Shown: positions 1 to 11,012, counted from the stretch's first letter. The stretch is DNA of 46,156 nt from SAR86 cluster bacterium (GCA_018607365.1 JABBBT010000056.1:1-46156); one strand, 5' to 3'. Numbers and translations are program-made. The notes: generated from the letters alone by a model not told the origin.

Positions 1-115
1 CGTATTTTGAACACCCACACGAGTAACCAAATATTTTTAAAGAACAACCGCCTCTTTGTGCGGACGCGTATTCTAACGAAGTTATTACGAAGAAGATACC
101 CTTTTTTTAATTAAT
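1..115 (-). promoter_or_regulatory. rRNA operon promoter and leader (boxB/boxA/boxC), 16S gene beyond the window
   Basis: Read on the minus strand, this stretch has the parts of a gammaproteobacterial rRNA leader in the right order. A TAGAAT -10 box (75-70) is followed by a GC-rich discriminator. Then come a small hairpin CCGC-8 nt-GCGG (63-48, boxB-like), TGTTCTTTAAAAA (46-34, boxA-like) and GTGTGGGTGTT (20-10, boxC-like). The A/T tract at 101-120 lies where an UP element would sit, but no good -35 box is visible. Transcription would leave the window to the left. The region directly follows the ilvC stop. The assignment rests on motif order only, because no 16S sequence is present. Confidence 0.6.
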
Positions 116-116
116 T

Positions 117-1469
<1,353 letters not shown>

Positions 1470-1473
<4 letters not shown>

Positions 1474-3203
1474 GTTTGTTCATCCTTTGATAGCCACATA
1501 TTTTCTAAGCTGCCATTTGCAACCTGCATTGGATAAACATGCTCTGAGGGATCTACGTAAATATCAACAAAGACAAGTTTATCTTTCATTGCAAAAGCTT
1601 TTTTTAAACTTTCACTTAAATCAGAATTTTTTGTGATTTTAATTCCTACATGACCATATGATTCAGCCAGTTTTATAAAATCCGGTAACGAGTTTTGATA
1701 GGTACTTTCAGAATGCCTTCCTCCGTAATTCATATCCTGCCATTGTTTAACCATACCAAGAGCTTCGTTATTGATATTTATTATTTTTATTGGGAGATTA
1801 TATTGAAGGCATGTAGACAATTCTTGGATGCACATTTGAATACTACCCTCACCAGTAATGCAAACAACTTCATCTTTTGGAAAAGCGAGCTTTACACCCA
1901 TTGCTGCTGGCAAACCAAAACCCATGGTTCCTAGACCACCAGAATTGATCCATCTTCTAGGCTTATCAAAATGATAATATTGAGCAGCAAACATTTGATG
2001 CTGACCAACATCGGAAGTCACATATGCTTCCCCATTTGTAATCTCATGGACATGCTGGACTACAGCCTGGGGTAAAATGGGATGATCGTCAGATTCATCT
2101 TTATAAAGCTCATAATTTAAACCATGAAGTGATTTCCATTCTTTTATCTGATCATGCCAAGGCTGAAGAACAAAAGGATCGTAAGAATCTAATTTTTTTT
2201 CAAGAGTTTCTTTTATTAATTTTAAGGAATTTTTTACTTGTCCAAAAACAGCTACATTTGCTTCTATAATTTTTGATACAGATGAGTGATCAACATCTAG
2301 ATGAACCACTTTGGCATTAGGTGCAAACTTTGATGGTTTATTAGTAATCCTGTCATCAAACCTAGCGCCAATAGCAATTATTAAGTCTGCATTATGCATT
2401 GCCATATTTGCCTGATATGTTCCGTGCATCCCTAGCATCCCAAGAAATCTGTCATGACTAGCAGGATAAATACCCAATCCCATTAAAGTATTTGTAACAG
2501 GAGCATCAATAATTTCATTAAGTTCAAGTAATTCTTTTTCGGCATTACTAGCAATTGCTCCACCACCAGCATATATAACTGGTTTTTTTGATATCAATAT
2601 AGCTTCGACTGCTCTATCTATTTGATTTTGCTCTGGCTCAATCGGAGGATTGTATGATCTTATCCTGGCTTCTTCAGGATATGAGTAATCAAAAAGATTA
2701 TCCGGAGCTGTCATGTCTTTTGGAATATCTATAACAACAGGTCCAGGTCTGCCTGAAGTTGCGACATAAAAAGCTTCTTTAATTATTTTAGGTATTTCTT
2801 CAGCATTAAAAACTGTATAACTATGCTTAACAATTGGTCTTGAGACACCAATCATATCCGTTTCTTGAAAAGCATCAGTACCTATTAAATGGCTAGCAAC
2901 CTGCCCTGAAATAACTACCATTGGTATGGAATCCATAAATGCAGTCGCGATTCCTGTAATAGCATTTGTTGCACCAGGTCCAGAAGTGACTAAGACAACT
3001 CCTGGCTTACCTGTAGCCCTTGAATATCCATCTGCTGCATGGGTTGCACCTTGCTCGTGCCTTACTAAAATATGATCTATTTTATCTTGTCTAAAAATTG
3101 CATCATAGATATGAAGCGCGGCTCCACCTGGGTAGCCAAAGATTAGCTCAACACCTTCATCATGAAGTGCTTGCATCAGCATGTCTGCGCCAGATAATTT
3201 CAA
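1470..3203 (-). CDS. ilvI: Acetolactate synthase large (catalytic) subunit
   Basis: This is the thiamine-diphosphate and FAD enzyme that condenses pyruvate with pyruvate or 2-oxobutyrate, the first common step of valine, leucine and isoleucine synthesis. The catalytic Glu is E50 in RHEQGATHAADGYSRATG. The cofactor-binding loop reads TGEGSIQM followed by NNEALGMVKQW, the IlvI/IlvB pattern. The length of 577 residues is normal. The gene follows rluD after 73 bases and overlaps ilvH by 4 bases. I use ilvI because the C-terminal sequence resembles IlvI and the partner is ilvH-like. No leader peptide rich in branched-chain codons was seen in the short upstream gap. Confidence 0.95.
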
Positions 3204-3276
3204 TTTCTTACCAAAAAACTCTTAGGAATAAGGTTTATATTATTTTATTAATCAAAAAACAAGTTTTTAGTTACTA

Positions 3277-4209
3277 TTAGATCAATTTTCTTAATTCTAG
3301 AAGTAGTTCCTCCATATCATTTGGAGTGGGAATATCAAAAGAAAAAATATTATTTGTTTTTTGGTCATTGAATGAGAGGTGTGTTGCATGTAACGCCTGC
3401 CTTGGAAAACCTCGGATAATATTAATTAGCTCTTCAGGGGTATCTCTTGCAATAGACCTGCTTGGGTCATAGGTTTTATCCCCAATTATTGGTAGTTTTT
3501 TTGATGATAGATGGACCCTAATCTGATGAGTTCTTCCTGTCTCTATTCTTATATCCAACACAGAGTAGTTTCCAATATTTTCTTTAAGCTTTACAAAGGT
3601 TAAAGCATCTTTGCCATCTTCTCGAATTGCCATTTTGGTTCTATTATTTTTATCTCTTCCAATTGGCTCATCTATAGAAAAGCTTCCGAGTGTAGAACCA
3701 ATAACAATAGAGGTATATTTTTTTACAACTCTCCTCTCCTGCATCTCATTAATAAAAAAGTTCCTAAAAGACTCATTTCTTGCCACCAGCAGAATGCCAG
3801 AAGTATCTTTGTCTAATCGATGAACAATTCCCGACCTTGGAATATTAATCAATTCTGGAAATTTATAAATGAGCCCATTTGCAAGAGTTCCATCATAGCA
3901 ACCAGAACCTGGATGCATTATTAAACCAGCAGGTTTATTAATTATAATAAAATCTTCATTTTCAAAGTGAATTTCAAAATCTATATCTTGAGCTTCCCAT
4001 GATACTTTTTGTTCTTCTTTAGGGCTTAATTCAATCTGATCATTCTCATAAACTTTATCTCTTGGCTGGGATACCTCTCCATTTATAAGAACTCTGCCCT
4101 CTTCTATCCATTTTTTTATCTGAGTTCTGGAATAATCTGTAAACATTTCCGCTGTAGCTTTGTCTAGCCTCATTGAAGATAGATCATTTGGAACATTTTT
4201 AACAATCAT
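3277..4209 (-). CDS. rluD: 23S rRNA pseudouridine synthase D
   Basis: RluD makes the pseudouridines of helix 69 of 23S rRNA (positions 1911, 1915 and 1917 in E. coli). An S4 RNA-binding domain covers about residues 1-70, with MRLDKATAEMF and the KWIEEGRVLING turn. The catalytic domain follows, with HRLDKDTSG at residues 130-138, where D133 is the catalytic Asp. The total of 310 residues is close to the usual length. It is divergent from bamD, the same pairing as in E. coli, which supports RluD over RluC or RluA. Its target base is also methylated by RlmH, encoded at 32682-33146. Confidence 0.95.
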   Translation of the reverse strand: MIVKNVPNDLSSMRLDKATAEMFTDYSRTQIKKWIEEGRVLINGEVSQPRDKVYENDQIELSPKEEQKVSWEAQDIDFEIHFENEDFIIINKPAGLIMHPGSGCYDGTLANGLIYKFPELINIPRSGIVHRLDKDTSGILLVARNESFRNFFINEMQERRVVKKYTSIVIGSTLGSFSIDEPIGRDKNNRTKMAIREDGKDALTFVKLKENIGNYSVLDIRIETGRTHQIRVHLSSKKLPIIGDKTYDPSRSIARDTPEELINIIRGFPRQALHATHLSFNDQKTNNIFSFDIPTPNDMEELLLELRKLI

Positions 4210-4280
4210 ATGAACTTATTATAAAAAAATTAATCTAAATAGATGTTTTCAAGCTTAAATTACGATAATGCAGGTAGAAT

Positions 4281-5108
4281 GTGCAAATAATGAAAGATAA
4301 ACTAATTTTAAAACTATTTATAGTATTACCAATTGTAACTCTGTTATTGGTTAGTTGTAATTCTGATGGCCCAGAAATAGAACAGCCTGAAAAAATTTAT
4401 TACGATCAAGCCCAAAGAAGGATGGCTGGAAATAATTATTTTGGTGCTATTGATTCATTAGAAGCAATTGAATCAAGATATCCTTTTGGCAAATATGCTG
4501 AACAGGCGCAAGTAGAGCTTATTTATGCTCAATTTATGAATGCTGAAACTGAAGCTGCGCATGCTGCAGCAGAAAAATTTATAAGACTTCATCCCAGGCA
4601 TCCAAATATTGATTATGCATATTTTATGAAAGGCCTTTCTAGCTATACGAGAGATAATAGCTTTATTGTAAGAATGACAGACACTGATCTATCGAATAGA
4701 GATATCTCAGGAGCTAAGGAATCATTTTCAGAACTAACTGAATTCTTAACAAGATTTCCTGATAGCCAATATTCTACATATGCTAAACAAAGAAATATCT
4801 ATTTAAGAAATATGATTGCAAGAAATGAGCTTGCGGCAGCTGATTATTACGTTAGTGTTGATGCGCATATAGCAGCAATAAGAAGAGCAAATTATGTAAT
4901 TGAAAATATTCCTAACTCTAGTGAAAATTATAGAGCTCTTAAGATCTTAGAGGCTTCATATGAATCTTTGGGATATATTGAATTGCTTGAAGATACTAAA
5001 AAAATAATTTCTATTAACTACCAAGATGAGCAATCAAAAAAATCTGAAGATAAGTCTGGTTGGTCTTGGAATTTTATAAGAAATAGTAAGCCAGCATCTA
5101 GTGACTAA
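4281..5108 (+). CDS. bamD: Outer membrane assembly lipoprotein BamD
   Basis: BamD is the essential lipoprotein of the BAM complex that inserts beta-barrel proteins into the outer membrane. A lipoprotein signal peptide ends in LLLVSC, with the lipidated Cys at residue 26 counted from the GTG start. Tetratricopeptide-like helices follow, with the family's YYDQAQ, SRYPFGKYAEQAQ, HPRHPNIDYAYFMKGL and RFPDSQYS segments. The GTG at 4281 has an AGG six bases upstream. The ATG at 4290 also gives a perfect signal peptide but is farther from that AGG, so the start is uncertain by three codons. Downstream only 3 bases separate it from the next gene. Confidence 0.95.
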   Translation: MQIMKDKLILKLFIVLPIVTLLLVSCNSDGPEIEQPEKIYYDQAQRRMAGNNYFGAIDSLEAIESRYPFGKYAEQAQVELIYAQFMNAETEAAHAAAEKFIRLHPRHPNIDYAYFMKGLSSYTRDNSFIVRMTDTDLSNRDISGAKESFSELTEFLTRFPDSQYSTYAKQRNIYLRNMIARNELAAADYYVSVDAHIAAIRRANYVIENIPNSSENYRALKILEASYESLGYIELLEDTKKIISINYQDEQSKKSEDKSGWSWNFIRNSKPASSD

Positions 5109-5111
5109 AAA

Positions 5112-5333
5112 ATGTTCTTATTAAAATCAATATTACTTTTGATTCCATTGGTCATATTTATATTAATAATAACTGCGGTATTCTTTTTCAGATCTCTCAT
5201 ATCAGGACCTCCTAAAAAAAAGATTGATAACTCTATGATTAAATGTGATTCTTGCGAGACCTATACTCATGAATCACTTATTGTAAAAAAGCTAGGAAAA
5301 AATTATTGTTCGGAAAGTTGTTCTAATACTTAA
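5112..5333 (+). CDS. Small membrane-anchored zinc-ribbon protein (PP0621-like)
   Basis: This is a 73-residue protein of unknown function. Residues 4-30 form one strongly hydrophobic segment, followed by a basic GPPKKK stretch. A compact putative zinc site follows, with CDSC (C45, C48) and CSESC (C66, C70). The layout matches the small PP0621 family seen in gammaproteobacteria, where a membrane anchor precedes a C-terminal ribbon. It starts 3 bases after bamD, so it is probably co-transcribed with it. Its last 11 bases overlap the end of the RND pump gene on the other strand. The family call is from memory. Confidence 0.75.
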   Translation: MFLLKSILLLIPLVIFILIITAVFFFRSLISGPPKKKIDNSMIKCDSCETYTHESLIVKKLGKNYCSESCSNT

Positions 5334-8300
5334 CCTTTCTCATTATCATAAACATTGCAGGAATATATAATAAGGCTGTAATAGTTGCCCCTAAAACTCC
5401 AATACTCATTGCCCAAGCAAGCGGCTTGAAGAATACACTTGCAAAAATAAGTGGAACAAAGCCACCAAGTGTTGTCAAAGAGGTAGTTATTATATGGCGT
5501 GTAGACCTGATAACAACCTCAATAAGCTCAGCTTTGGTTGGTGATTTCTTATCAGCCTCTTCTTTTATATGTGATAAGACAATAATTGAATCATTTATTG
5601 ATAAGCCAATTAACCCTATTGCACTTATAGTTCCAATAAATCCATAATTTTGCTGGCCTACAAATAAACCAAGAAAGGACAGTCCAATTGATAAGAATGC
5701 AACAGACAGAATGAGACCAGCCTCTCTAAAAGAATTAAGCGCCATAACCAAGCCAATTATTATAAGAATAAAATACATAAAAGCTGAAGAGTACAATGAG
5801 GCTTGAGATTGGCCCCTGCTTTCAGCCTCACCAAGCTGTTTTAATGAATAGCCTATTGGCAATCTTAATTCAAAATCTTGAACATCTTTCTTGATAGATT
5901 TTTCAGTAGCAGACGGGAGTGTACCTGTCCAAATCCAGCCCTCAACATCATTTGTTCTTTGACCATCAAGCCTGGTAATTGTTGACGATTTGTTTGTTAG
6001 TGAGCTTTTTCCAAAGCTATCAAAATATTCAAAACCATCTTGGGAGGGTATTGTTATAAAACTAGTATTTCCTGTAATATTATTTTTGTTAGTCAGTCCC
6101 TTCAACCTGACTGGTATTTCTTTATTTGAATCCAGCATAGTGCCAACAAATATTCCATTGTTTGCAGTAAACATTTCATTCACAAGATAATTGGCATTTT
6201 GATCAGATAATGAAATATTTGAGCTGTTAAGCTCAAACTCAACATTGGTTATTGAGTCTGAAGTTGCAGATTTTGTATGGCTCACATCAGGAGTGTTATT
6301 AATAATTAGCTCAAGCTCCTCGCCAAGTGATTTTAGTAAATCTGGATCATCTCCAAAAATTACATAACTGACATCTGAAAAAACCGGGGGGCCAGACGAG
6401 AAACTATCAACATAAACGATAATGTCAGGATTATTTTTAACCAATCTTCTTGATAGTTCTGGAAGGTTATCAATCATTTCATAATAATCAGTGGCAAAAA
6501 ATACAGACTGCGCAATATTATTAGATCCTTGTTTTTCTTCTCCACCAACAACATTCATCAAAACTCTAGGCATCATTCTGCCGATAAACGAATAGTCTTT
6601 TTCTATTGAAATTAACTCACTATCTAGAATTTCTTCTCTAATTTTCTTGACTCTTTGCATTGTAGTAAGTGACGAGGCATTAGAAGACAGTTCTATATTA
6701 ACTCTAAACATGTCTCTATCTTGAGCAGGGAAGAAATCTTTAGGCAAAGAATTAAAAAGGAAGAATCCTAGGACAGGTAATGCAAGCGATATCATGATTG
6801 CTCTTCTAGGAACTAAGAACGCCCAGTTTAAAAAGGCCCTATATTTATTAAGGATTTTTTCATTTCTATATCCTTCTTGGCTAATGTTCACATCCTTAAA
6901 GAACGGAATTTTTTCCATATAGCTCATCAGAACTGGAACCATTAATAATGCCAGGACCAATGAAGATGTTATAGACATAATAACTGTCAGTGCCATACCA
7001 CCTACGAATTCAATACTTGATCCTTCTCCAGTAACGATAGGAAGGAAAGAGAAGACGGTTGTTGCTGTTGCAGCAGCTAATGGGGCCCATAAGTTTTTTA
7101 GCCCTTGTGAGATTGAATCATTGATATTTAATCCGGATGCTCTTCTATTCTTATAATCTTCAACAACAATAATTCCATTATCTATAAGCAATCCTAGAGC
7201 AATAATAATTCCAGTAATAGATGTCATATGCAGGGGTAAGCCTATGAACCTACAGCCAACCATAACTAGGCAAATAGAAAATGGCAGTATAAGAGTAACA
7301 ATTATTGCTGATCTAAGTCCAAGAAAGAAAAAGCTTATACTTAAAACAAAAAATATTGCTAATGAAAAACTTTTTACAAGCTCATTAAATTTTTTAGTTG
7401 TGTAAGCAGATTCATCATAAATCAAATCTATTGAGATCTCAGTCGGGAGAGTTTCTCTCATTTCATCTACAACAATTGTTGCACGTTCTACATAGTCATG
7501 GACTCTTTGAGAAAATGATCCTGTTCCCGCAACAGAAATAACCACATTTCCATTAAACAAAAATATATCTTCAATAGGTGAAACCGGAATTTTTGAAATG
7601 AATGCTACATCATCCAATTGTATGATCTCTGATTTACCAATAACTTTGATAGGTATTTCTGAGAGTTTTTGAATACTCTGTATGTTATCTTTAAGTCTAT
7701 ATAAAAGCTCAGAATTGTTGTTTGAGGATACGCCAATGGGTTTTTTTGCATCTAGGGCTTTAATAGAACTTGCGATATCTTGAAATGATAGTCCGAGCGA
7801 AGATAGCTTTGATGAATCTAGTTCAATTAAGATTTCTTCATCCGTTTCACCAAAAATTGCAGTCTGATGAGATGAGCCTATTGAGCTTAATTTCCTTTTT
7901 AGCTGATTTGCTAATCTGGACATCATTATTAGCGGAGCTTCTCCACTGCCGTTCCAGGTTATAGCATACTGAACAGTGATAGGAGGACCGCTGCTTCTAT
8001 CAAGAAATATTTCTGCACCTTGAGGAATAACTATTTGATTAAGCTTGTCTTGAACTTTAGACCAAGTCTCCTCAATAAGGATAGGGGGTACACTTTGATT
8101 TAATTCAACTACAATTGTTGAAAAACCTTGAGTAATAATTGATTCAAGCTCATCAATTTCTTCAACTTCTCTAAGTTTAATTTCTAGATCATTGATTATC
8201 TCTGTTTCAATTCTTTCTGGAGATGCGCCAGGAAGAAAAATACGAACACCTCCCCATCTCTCAGCCAGTTCAGGGTTTTCTTGAATTGGTACTGAAAGCC

Positions 8301-8385
8301 CAGAAGAGATTCCAGAAAGTAATATAAATGCCAAAGTTAGAAATAATATCCTAGGCTTTTCTATTAGAAAATTAATAACATTCAT
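5323..8385 (-). CDS. RND-family efflux pump, inner membrane permease
   Basis: This is a proton-driven inner-membrane exporter of the AcrB/HAE superfamily, 1020 residues, the normal length. One N-terminal helix is followed by a large periplasmic loop, then a block of helices from about residue 340, and the same plan repeats in the second half. The fourth helix carries GLLIDNGIIVVED, with D402-N403 where AcrB has two Asp. The matching helix near residue 925 has LSINDSIIV instead of the AcrB Lys. This places it in a side branch of the family rather than in AcrB proper, and its substrate cannot be told. It follows the adaptor gene by one base. No outer-membrane channel gene is adjacent; tolC is at 43181. 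Confidence 0.9.
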   Translation of the reverse strand: MNVINFLIEKPRILFLTLAFILLSGISSGLSVPIQENPELAERWGGVRIFLPGASPERIETEIINDLEIKLREVEEIDELESIITQGFSTIVVELNQSVPPILIEETWSKVQDKLNQIVIPQGAEIFLDRSSGPPITVQYAITWNGSGEAPLIMMSRLANQLKRKLSSIGSSHQTAIFGETDEEILIELDSSKLSSLGLSFQDIASSIKALDAKKPIGVSSNNNSELLYRLKDNIQSIQKLSEIPIKVIGKSEIIQLDDVAFISKIPVSPIEDIFLFNGNVVISVAGTGSFSQRVHDYVERATIVVDEMRETLPTEISIDLIYDESAYTTKKFNELVKSFSLAIFFVLSISFFFLGLRSAIIVTLILPFSICLVMVGCRFIGLPLHMTSITGIIIALGLLIDNGIIVVEDYKNRRASGLNINDSISQGLKNLWAPLAAATATTVFSFLPIVTGEGSSIEFVGGMALTVIMSITSSLVLALLMVPVLMSYMEKIPFFKDVNISQEGYRNEKILNKYRAFLNWAFLVPRRAIMISLALPVLGFFLFNSLPKDFFPAQDRDMFRVNIELSSNASSLTTMQRVKKIREEILDSELISIEKDYSFIGRMMPRVLMNVVGGEEKQGSNNIAQSVFFATDYYEMIDNLPELSRRLVKNNPDIIVYVDSFSSGPPVFSDVSYVIFGDDPDLLKSLGEELELIINNTPDVSHTKSATSDSITNVEFELNSSNISLSDQNANYLVNEMFTANNGIFVGTMLDSNKEIPVRLKGLTNKNNITGNTSFITIPSQDGFEYFDSFGKSSLTNKSSTITRLDGQRTNDVEGWIWTGTLPSATEKSIKKDVQDFELRLPIGYSLKQLGEAESRGQSQASLYSSAFMYFILIIIGLVMALNSFREAGLILSVAFLSIGLSFLGLFVGQQNYGFIGTISAIGLIGLSINDSIIVLSHIKEEADKKSPTKAELIEVVIRSTRHIITTSLTTLGGFVPLIFASVFFKPLAWAMSIGVLGATITALLYIPAMFMIMRKVKY

Positions 8386-8386
8386 T

Positions 8387-9370
8387 TTATTTTATTATTT
8401 TTCCTTCAATAGTTTTTTGGGCTCCGCCTAAAATCACTAAGTCACCATTATTAAGTGTTCCGCTGACAAAAGCATATTCATCTTCAAAATAAATAACATC
8501 AACAAGATCTCTAACAACTACTTGTTGCTCGTTAATGGTATATATGGCCCAAATACCTTGTTCGGACTGGGACAGTGACTTAATTGGAACCCATGTACCT
8601 TTTGCTTTCTCAGTCATGCTTAGTTTGAGCTTTACTATTGATCCTGGATTAAAAAAGGTGTTAAATCTAAAAATTGCTAATCTATTATTGGAGCCTCCAG
8701 TTGACATAGGAGCCAGTCTCTCTAACTTAGCCTTTGCGGATATTCCTCTGATATCAAATTCATACTCCTCTCCAATCTTAACTTTGTTCATATAATTCAT
8801 TGGAATAGAAATTCGTGCTTCAACATTACTAGAGCCCAAAATTTCTAAAACTTGAACACCTGCATTGATTACTGATCCGGTATCAAGAAATCTATTTTGA
8901 ATAATCCCATTAAAAGGAGCTAGTAACTTAGTTTGCTCAAACTTAACTCTATAAAAATCATACTGCGACTTAGCTACTATTTGATCAGATTCAGCTTTAT
9001 CAAGATCTTGAGTAGATATATGTCCATCTGCTCTTAGATCTATATATCTTGCTAGCACTTGCTCAGCTAGATCAAATTTAGCCTTTGATTGATTTAATTG
9101 TGCTAAAGCTTCTCTATCATCCAATGAGGCAAGCTCATCTCCTAAGATGACCTCATCTCCGATATCAACATTAATAGAGTTTATCTTTCCAGGTATTTCA
9201 AATGCTAGCCTAGACTGATCTGAGGGAATAAGCTTTCCAGGAAATTCTCTAGTTATAGCATATTCATCTAGCATTTTAATCTCGAGAACTTCTATAGCTT
9301 CAAGGTTCGATAGAAATGTATTGCTTAATAAAAAAGCTATGACAGTGTTACTTATTTTTTTAATATTCAT
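8387..9370 (-). CDS. RND efflux periplasmic adaptor (membrane fusion protein)
   Basis: This is the HlyD/AcrA-type adaptor that joins the pump to an outer-membrane channel. Counting from the ATG at 9370, a signal peptide covers about the first 25 residues (MNIKKISNTVIAFLLSNTFL). A barrel-sandwich half-motif (INVDIGDEVILGDELASLDD) follows, then a coiled-coil helical hairpin, the second lipoyl half (LLAPFNGII) and beta-barrel domains. A TTG nine codons upstream extends the frame, but I prefer 9370 because it gives a normal signal peptide. The gene is first in a two-gene unit with the pump and is divergent from the TetR gene, so it is likely repressed by it. Confidence 0.88.
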   Translation of the reverse strand: MNIKKISNTVIAFLLSNTFLSNLEAIEVLEIKMLDEYAITREFPGKLIPSDQSRLAFEIPGKINSINVDIGDEVILGDELASLDDREALAQLNQSKAKFDLAEQVLARYIDLRADGHISTQDLDKAESDQIVAKSQYDFYRVKFEQTKLLAPFNGIIQNRFLDTGSVINAGVQVLEILGSSNVEARISIPMNYMNKVKIGEEYEFDIRGISAKAKLERLAPMSTGGSNNRLAIFRFNTFFNPGSIVKLKLSMTEKAKGTWVPIKSLSQSEQGIWAIYTINEQQVVVRDLVDVIYFEDEYAFVSGTLNNGDLVILGGAQKTIEGKIIK

Positions 9371-9468
9371 ATATTTGTATTTGACTTTAGTTTGCAATCA
9401 ACTTAATGTGTGCGCTGTATACATGATAACATTATATATGTTAGCAGTGTCAACATTAAATTTAAATA
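9371..9468. promoter_or_regulatory. Divergent promoter/operator region of the TetR regulator and RND pump
   Basis: This gap separates the adaptor (minus) and the tetR-type gene (plus). It holds a dyad TAACAT-5-ATGTTA (9427-9443), and next to it the palindrome TGTATACA (9416-9423). Together they sit in a wider imperfect dyad centred near 9433. On the minus strand TATAAT (9436-9431) lies inside the first dyad, where a bound repressor would block it. On the plus strand TTGACT (9381-9386) could be a -35 for the regulator gene. The operator role is inferred from position and symmetry. Confidence 0.6.
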
Positions 9469-10086
9469 ATGAATAATTATCATCACGGAAACTTAAAGGA
9501 AGAGCTTATAGAATGTGCATGCAAGCTCTGTGAAAGGTCCGGTTATACAAAATTAAGCATAAGATCACTTGCAAAAGAAAGCGGGGTTTCTCAAACCGCT
9601 CCTTATAGACATTTTAAAACTAAAGAATGTGTATATGCTGCTGTTGCAACCGTTGGCTTTAAAAAACTAAGTGAAGCTTGCAATATAGATGTAGAAAAAA
9701 AAGCAACAAAAAAACAACTTGTTAAGGCGGGATATAGATATATTGAATTTGGTCTACAGAATGCAAATACTTATGATTTAATGTTTGGAACAGCAGTTGG
9801 AAATTTTGCTGATTATCCAGATCTTTTAGAGTCTGCAAATAAAACATATGACTCATTCAGATCAAGCTTTTCTAAATTAACAAACGACAGTGAGGATATT
9901 ATTGCTTTTAAATGTCTGACACTTTGGTCTATGGTTCATGGGCTTGTTGGTATAATTAGAAAGGTACATGTGGTTGGCGATGATTTAAAAAACCCCAGTG
10001 ATGGGCCAATATCATCTGCACGTATGGTTGCTGATAATCTTGAACAGCATCTTGACATGGTTATAAATGGTCTAATTTCTAATTAA
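9469..10086 (+). CDS. TetR/AcrR-family transcriptional regulator
   Basis: This 205-residue DNA-binding repressor has an N-terminal helix-turn-helix at about residues 24-55 ([20 protein letters not shown]), followed by the [12 protein letters not shown] helix. The C-terminal ligand-binding half contains YDLMFG, a pattern seen in the WHG-type branch of TetR proteins. It faces the efflux operon across a palindromic region, so it most likely represses the pump and itself until a pump substrate binds. The ligand is unknown. Its stop overlaps the DUF4399 gene on the other strand by 8 bases. Confidence 0.88.
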   Translation: MNNYHHGNLKEELIECACKLCERSGYTKLSIRSLAKESGVSQTAPYRHFKTKECVYAAVATVGFKKLSEACNIDVEKKATKKQLVKAGYRYIEFGLQNANTYDLMFGTAVGNFADYPDLLESANKTYDSFRSSFSKLTNDSEDIIAFKCLTLWSMVHGLVGIIRKVHVVGDDLKNPSDGPISSARMVADNLEQHLDMVINGLISN

Positions 10087-10555
10087 CTTTTATAGTTATT
10101 TTCTCAGATAAAAAAGGGCCTTGCCCTGTAAAATTATTTACCTGCATTCTTGAATTATGCACATAGGATCCAAGAATTAGTTGGAGAGAATAGGTTCCAG
10201 GATCAAGATCAAGAATTGTTTCAGTTTGACCTCCTCCAAAATGGATATAACCTTTATCAAAAGGAATAAAGCTCTCAGGCAATGTTTCGATATTAACTAA
10301 AAGATGATGATGCCCGCTTGCAAAACATTTATTATTTGCAATCTCACCTTTGCCAGCTGGATTTATTTCAACGTTTTTTGACCCAAATAAGACTTTTACA
10401 CTATTAGATTCTGATACAAAACCATCTTGAGGGGAGATAATAAAAACACTTGGCTTTTCTTCACACTCTTTTTGGTTAGCAGAAACGTTAGAGGGAAGAA
10501 AAAAAGAATTGAGTATTATAAAAATATAAAATACATTTTTTGAGAATTTATTCAT
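10079..10555 (-). CDS. Secreted DUF4399-domain protein
   Basis: This is a small exported protein of unknown function. A signal peptide covers the first 25-odd residues ([20 protein letters not shown]). The DUF4399 pattern follows: SGHHHLLVN, then [10 protein letters not shown], then [13 protein letters not shown], and a final ITIKV strand. The His cluster and HFGGGQTE are the conserved core. I start at 10555; an ATG three codons earlier (10564) is also possible. The start lies inside the end of the flavin reductase gene, so the two are probably translated together. The reason for the pairing is unknown. Confidence 0.78.
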   Translation of the reverse strand: MNKFSKNVFYIFIILNSFFLPSNVSANQKECEEKPSVFIISPQDGFVSESNSVKVLFGSKNVEINPAGKGEIANNKCFASGHHHLLVNIETLPESFIPFDKGYIHFGGGQTETILDLDPGTYSLQLILGSYVHNSRMQVNNFTGQGPFLSEKITIKVN

Positions 10556-11012
10556 AGCTACCATCTACATATGTCAGTGTATTAATTTTTTCATCGCTAA
10601 GCGAGTTTGTGACATGACCTATCACAATAGTATGTGTGTGGTATGAAATTAATTCATCAACGGTGCAAAAAATATTAGCCTGAGCACTTTTTAAAAACGG
10701 AGTGCCGTTTAAATCCCAGTCACCACTATTAAATCTATCACCTTCGGTCTTAAATGAACTACATAGATTAGAAATATCCTCTTGATTTTTATTTAAAAGG
10801 TTTATACAAAAAGAGGATCCTTCTTTTATTGAATTGTGAATTCCAGCTGATTTATTGATGCAAACGAGCAAACTAGGAGGATCTAAAGAAACAGAGGTAA
10901 CAGAAGAAACTGTTATAGCACTAAACTTTTTGTTCTCATCAACGTTTGACATCACACTGACGGAGTAAATATAGCTCCTCATTGCTTTTCTAAAATTATC
11001 TTGTAGGTTCAT
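10548..11012 (-). CDS. Flavin reductase-like FMN-binding protein
   Basis: This 154-residue cytoplasmic protein belongs to the split-barrel flavin reductase family (HpaC-like), which supplies reduced FMN or FAD to partner monooxygenases. The typical run is present: [20 protein letters not shown] (the flavin-phosphate loop), then [21 protein letters not shown], and a late HTIVIGHV strand that ends the barrel. No partner monooxygenase lies nearby, and the only linked gene is the DUF4399 protein overlapping its end. It is divergent from rsmD across 76 bases. The substrate and partner cannot be told from sequence. Confidence 0.85.
   Translation of the reverse strand: MNLQDNFRKAMRSYIYSVSVMSNVDENKKFSAITVSSVTSVSLDPPSLLVCINKSAGIHNSIKEGSSFCINLLNKNQEDISNLCSSFKTEGDRFNSGDWDLNGTPFLKSAQANIFCTVDELISYHTHTIVIGHVTNSLSDEKINTLTYVDGSYE

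Noticed and set aside
93-98. A -35 box for the rRNA promoter
   Set aside because: The hexamer at the right distance (TATCTT on the minus strand) hardly matches the consensus, so only the -10 and leader elements are claimed.
1840-1860. GEGS instead of GDGS in the thiamine-diphosphate motif of IlvI
   Set aside because: I recall GEGS in other proteobacterial acetolactate synthases, and the acidic metal ligand is kept, so the enzyme is expected to be active.
3254-3268. AAAAAC and GTTTTT inverted runs between rluD and ilvI
   Set aside because: The arms are A/T runs with almost no loop, which is expected by chance in this AT-rich sequence, and no T-run terminator follows.
9371-9397. Longer adaptor protein starting at TTG 9397
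   Set aside because: It puts nine extra polar residues before a complete signal peptide, so the ATG at 9370 is preferred.
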